Positions 62,559 to 64,000 of a stretch of 64,000 nt of DNA are shown here, in pieces. The stretch lies in NCBI RefSeq assembly GCF_003351025.1, contig NZ_QPCG01000012.1, forward strand, positions 83,383 through 147,382, read 5' to 3'. How positions within the stretch are numbered: position 1 is the first letter of the stretch; the number at the start of each line of letters is the position of its first letter. The notes beneath the pieces are model-generated. The model worked only from the letters and a program-made list of their open reading frames with translations. It was not told the origin of the DNA and did not search any database. The DNA comes from Mucilaginibacter endophyticus. Its GTDB lineage: Bacteria > Bacteroidota > Bacteroidia > Sphingobacteriales > Sphingobacteriaceae. The position numbers were made by a program, and so were the translations under genes.

Positions 62559-63776
62559 ATGAATTTTTTTAACCTGATAAGGATAGCTTACAAAGCCCTG
62601 CAACGCAACAAGCTGAGGGCCTTTTTGACCATGCTTGGTATTATCATAGGTGTAGCCTCCGTAATAGCAATGGTGGCTATTGGGCAGGGATCCAAGCAAA
62701 GCATTCACGACCAGCTATCAAGCATGGGATCTAACATGATCACCGTGTTGCCAAGCAGTAACCTTAACGGCGGTGTGAGGATAGCCGGATCAAGCTTTCA
62801 AACCCTTACTCAAAAAGATATCGTAGCCCTAAAAAAGGCTCAGTATATCACCGAACTTTCACCATCAATAACCTCAAAAGGACAGGCAATTAATGGCGCC
62901 CTTAACTGGCCAACCAGTATCCAGGGCGTAAGTCCGGATTATTTAGATATCCGCAAACTGAGCTTAAAAGATGGCATAGCATTTACCGAGGATGATATTC
63001 TCACCTCGGCAAAAGTTTGTTTGATCGGGCAAACAGTGATCGACAACCTGTTTCCTAACGGTGAAAACCCCATAGGAAAAGTGATCCGCTTTAATAAAAT
63101 CCCTTTCCAGATCATTGGCATTCTTAACCCCAAAGGTCAAAACGCCTTCGGGCAAGATCAGGATGATATTTTGATTGCGCCTTATACTACTATTCAAAAA
63201 AGGATCCTGGCTACTATCTATTACCAAAACATTTACGCCTCTGCAGCCAGCGAGCAGGTAACCGATGCAGCCGTATCCGAAATGACCCAGATCCTTCGTG
63301 ATTCACATCGTTTACGCGATAGCGAGGATAATGATTTTACCGTTCGTACCCAGGCCGAACTGATCAATACCCTGAGTTCAACCAGCGGGCTGCTTACAGT
63401 ATTACTTACGGTAATCGCAGGCATTTCGCTGGTGATAGGTGGCATAGGCATCATGAACATAATGTACGTTTCGGTAACGGAGCGTACCCGCGAGATCGGC
63501 CTGCGTATGTCTATCGGCGCACGTGGAAAAGATATCATGCTCCAATTTTTAATGGAAGCTATCCTGATCAGTATCACCGGCGGTATTATTGGTGTAGTGT
63601 TGGGTATTGTATCATCCAACCTGGTTACGCTCACTTTATCATGGCCAACTATCGTATCAGAATCATCGGTACTATTGTCGTTTGTGGTTTGTGCCATTAC
63701 GGGGATTTTCTTTGGGTATTACCCGGCACAGAAAGCTGCAAGGCTTGATCCTATTGAAGCGTTGCGGTATGAGTAA
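62559..63776 (+). CDS. ABC transporter permease, MacB/FtsX type
   Basis: A 405-residue permease with the FtsX-MacB layout: one N-terminal helix (about 21-43) after a basic RNKLRAFLTMLG segment, a large periplasmic domain (about 45-270), and three C-terminal helices. The motif GGIGIMNIMYVSVTERTREIGLRMSIGA is the diagnostic cytoplasmic coupling region. With TolC, the MacA-like adaptor and the ATPase it should form a tripartite pump that expels a periplasmic substrate; substrate unknown. Confidence 0.94.
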   Translation: MNFFNLIRIAYKALQRNKLRAFLTMLGIIIGVASVIAMVAIGQGSKQSIHDQLSSMGSNMITVLPSSNLNGGVRIAGSSFQTLTQKDIVALKKAQYITELSPSITSKGQAINGALNWPTSIQGVSPDYLDIRKLSLKDGIAFTEDDILTSAKVCLIGQTVIDNLFPNGENPIGKVIRFNKIPFQIIGILNPKGQNAFGQDQDDILIAPYTTIQKRILATIYYQNIYASAASEQVTDAAVSEMTQILRDSHRLRDSEDNDFTVRTQAELINTLSSTSGLLTVLLTVIAGISLVIGGIGIMNIMYVSVTERTREIGLRMSIGARGKDIMLQFLMEAILISITGGIIGVVLGIVSSNLVTLTLSWPTIVSESSVLLSFVVCAITGIFFGYYPAQKAARLDPIEALRYE

Positions 63777-63780
63777 TAAT

Positions 63781-64000
63781 CGGCGGCCAGAGGCCGGGAG
63801 ATAGTTGCCACTCGGCTGGAGCCGAGCGGCGGCGGGGAATAAAATCAAGTAACTCACCATCATGTCATTGCGAGCGAAGCGTGGCAACCGCATGCTATAC
63901 AGAGCGGCTATGCTTCCGTGCGATTGCTTCGTCGTCCCTCCTCGCAATGACATAAAATAATAATGCCGCCGCTCGCGAGTACGCGAGCGGCAACTATTTC
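63781..64000. repeat. Nested palindromic repeats, including TCATTGCGAG copy 3
   Basis: The copy-3 element (63861-63953) is enclosed by inverted copies of a second module: ATAGTTGCC-ACTCGGC-GCCGAGCGGCGG at 63801-63833 and its inverse at 63964-63998. The second module continues beyond the window edge. No ORF. Confidence 0.75.

Overview
The window is chromosomal DNA from a member of Bacteroidota, most likely family Sphingobacteriaceae (Mucilaginibacter/Pedobacter-like). Supporting signs are type IX secretion (gliding-type C-terminal domain), a RemB-like outer-membrane protein, a tricorn-like S41 protease, families typical of the phylum (DUF2480, DUF3108, DUF3109, DUF4834, YfhO, DUF6427), TAnnTTTG-type promoters, absence of Shine-Dalgarno spacing, and many dispersed palindromic intergenic elements. 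I see no prophage, transposase, rRNA or CRISPR array. Most of the window is ordinary core genome with a few accessory modules.

Layout. 1-5 kb: a flippase cut by the window edge with an acylphosphatase, a YceI protein, an amidohydrolase, rlmN and a ComF protein. 5-9.5 kb: glyA and a multi-PAS hybrid histidine kinase 3 bases apart. 9.9-16 kb: a large MBG-repeat type IX secreted protein, then an AraC regulator divergent from an aldo/keto reductase, cupin and NTF2-like cluster. 16-21.4 kb: scpA, a DoxX-like membrane protein, dxs, an AlkB-like dioxygenase and a MazF-type toxin with its antitoxin. 21.4-26.3 kb: a RemB/Wzi-like barrel, gmd and three Bacteroidota-specific families. 26.4-32 kb: a minus-strand run purQ-coaX-barrel-lptC-ppiD-like, joining purine and CoA synthesis to envelope assembly. 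32-37.4 kb: a polytopic protein, a glycosyltransferase, an LpxH-like phosphatase, a 36-codon small membrane ORF, DinB, YjjG and upp.

37.4-45.3 kb: a GNAT acetyltransferase-MarR operon with a palindrome inside its promoter, uvrB, two small membrane proteins, a YfhO-family protein and an unknown helical protein. 45.5-53.2 kb: two glycosyltransferases, a tricorn-like protease whose last codons come from an intergenic repeat, and aconitase. 53.5-55.6 kb: a NagB-deacetylase fusion whose leader can fold as an antiterminator/terminator switch. 55.6-56.2 kb: a gene-free stretch with a palindromic element and a tRNA-like hairpin. 56.2-63.8 kb: a membrane-spanning Kelch-propeller/SARP-type regulator divergent from a four-gene TolC-MacA-ABC-permease efflux operon. 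63.8-64 kb: nested palindromic repeats.

The best candidates for something new are the Kelch-transmembrane-SARP regulator beside the efflux operon and the nagB leader switch. After these come the small ORF before the LpxH-like gene, the tRNA-like element, and the compound intergenic palindromes. All calls rest on reading the sequence; no searches or folding programs were run.
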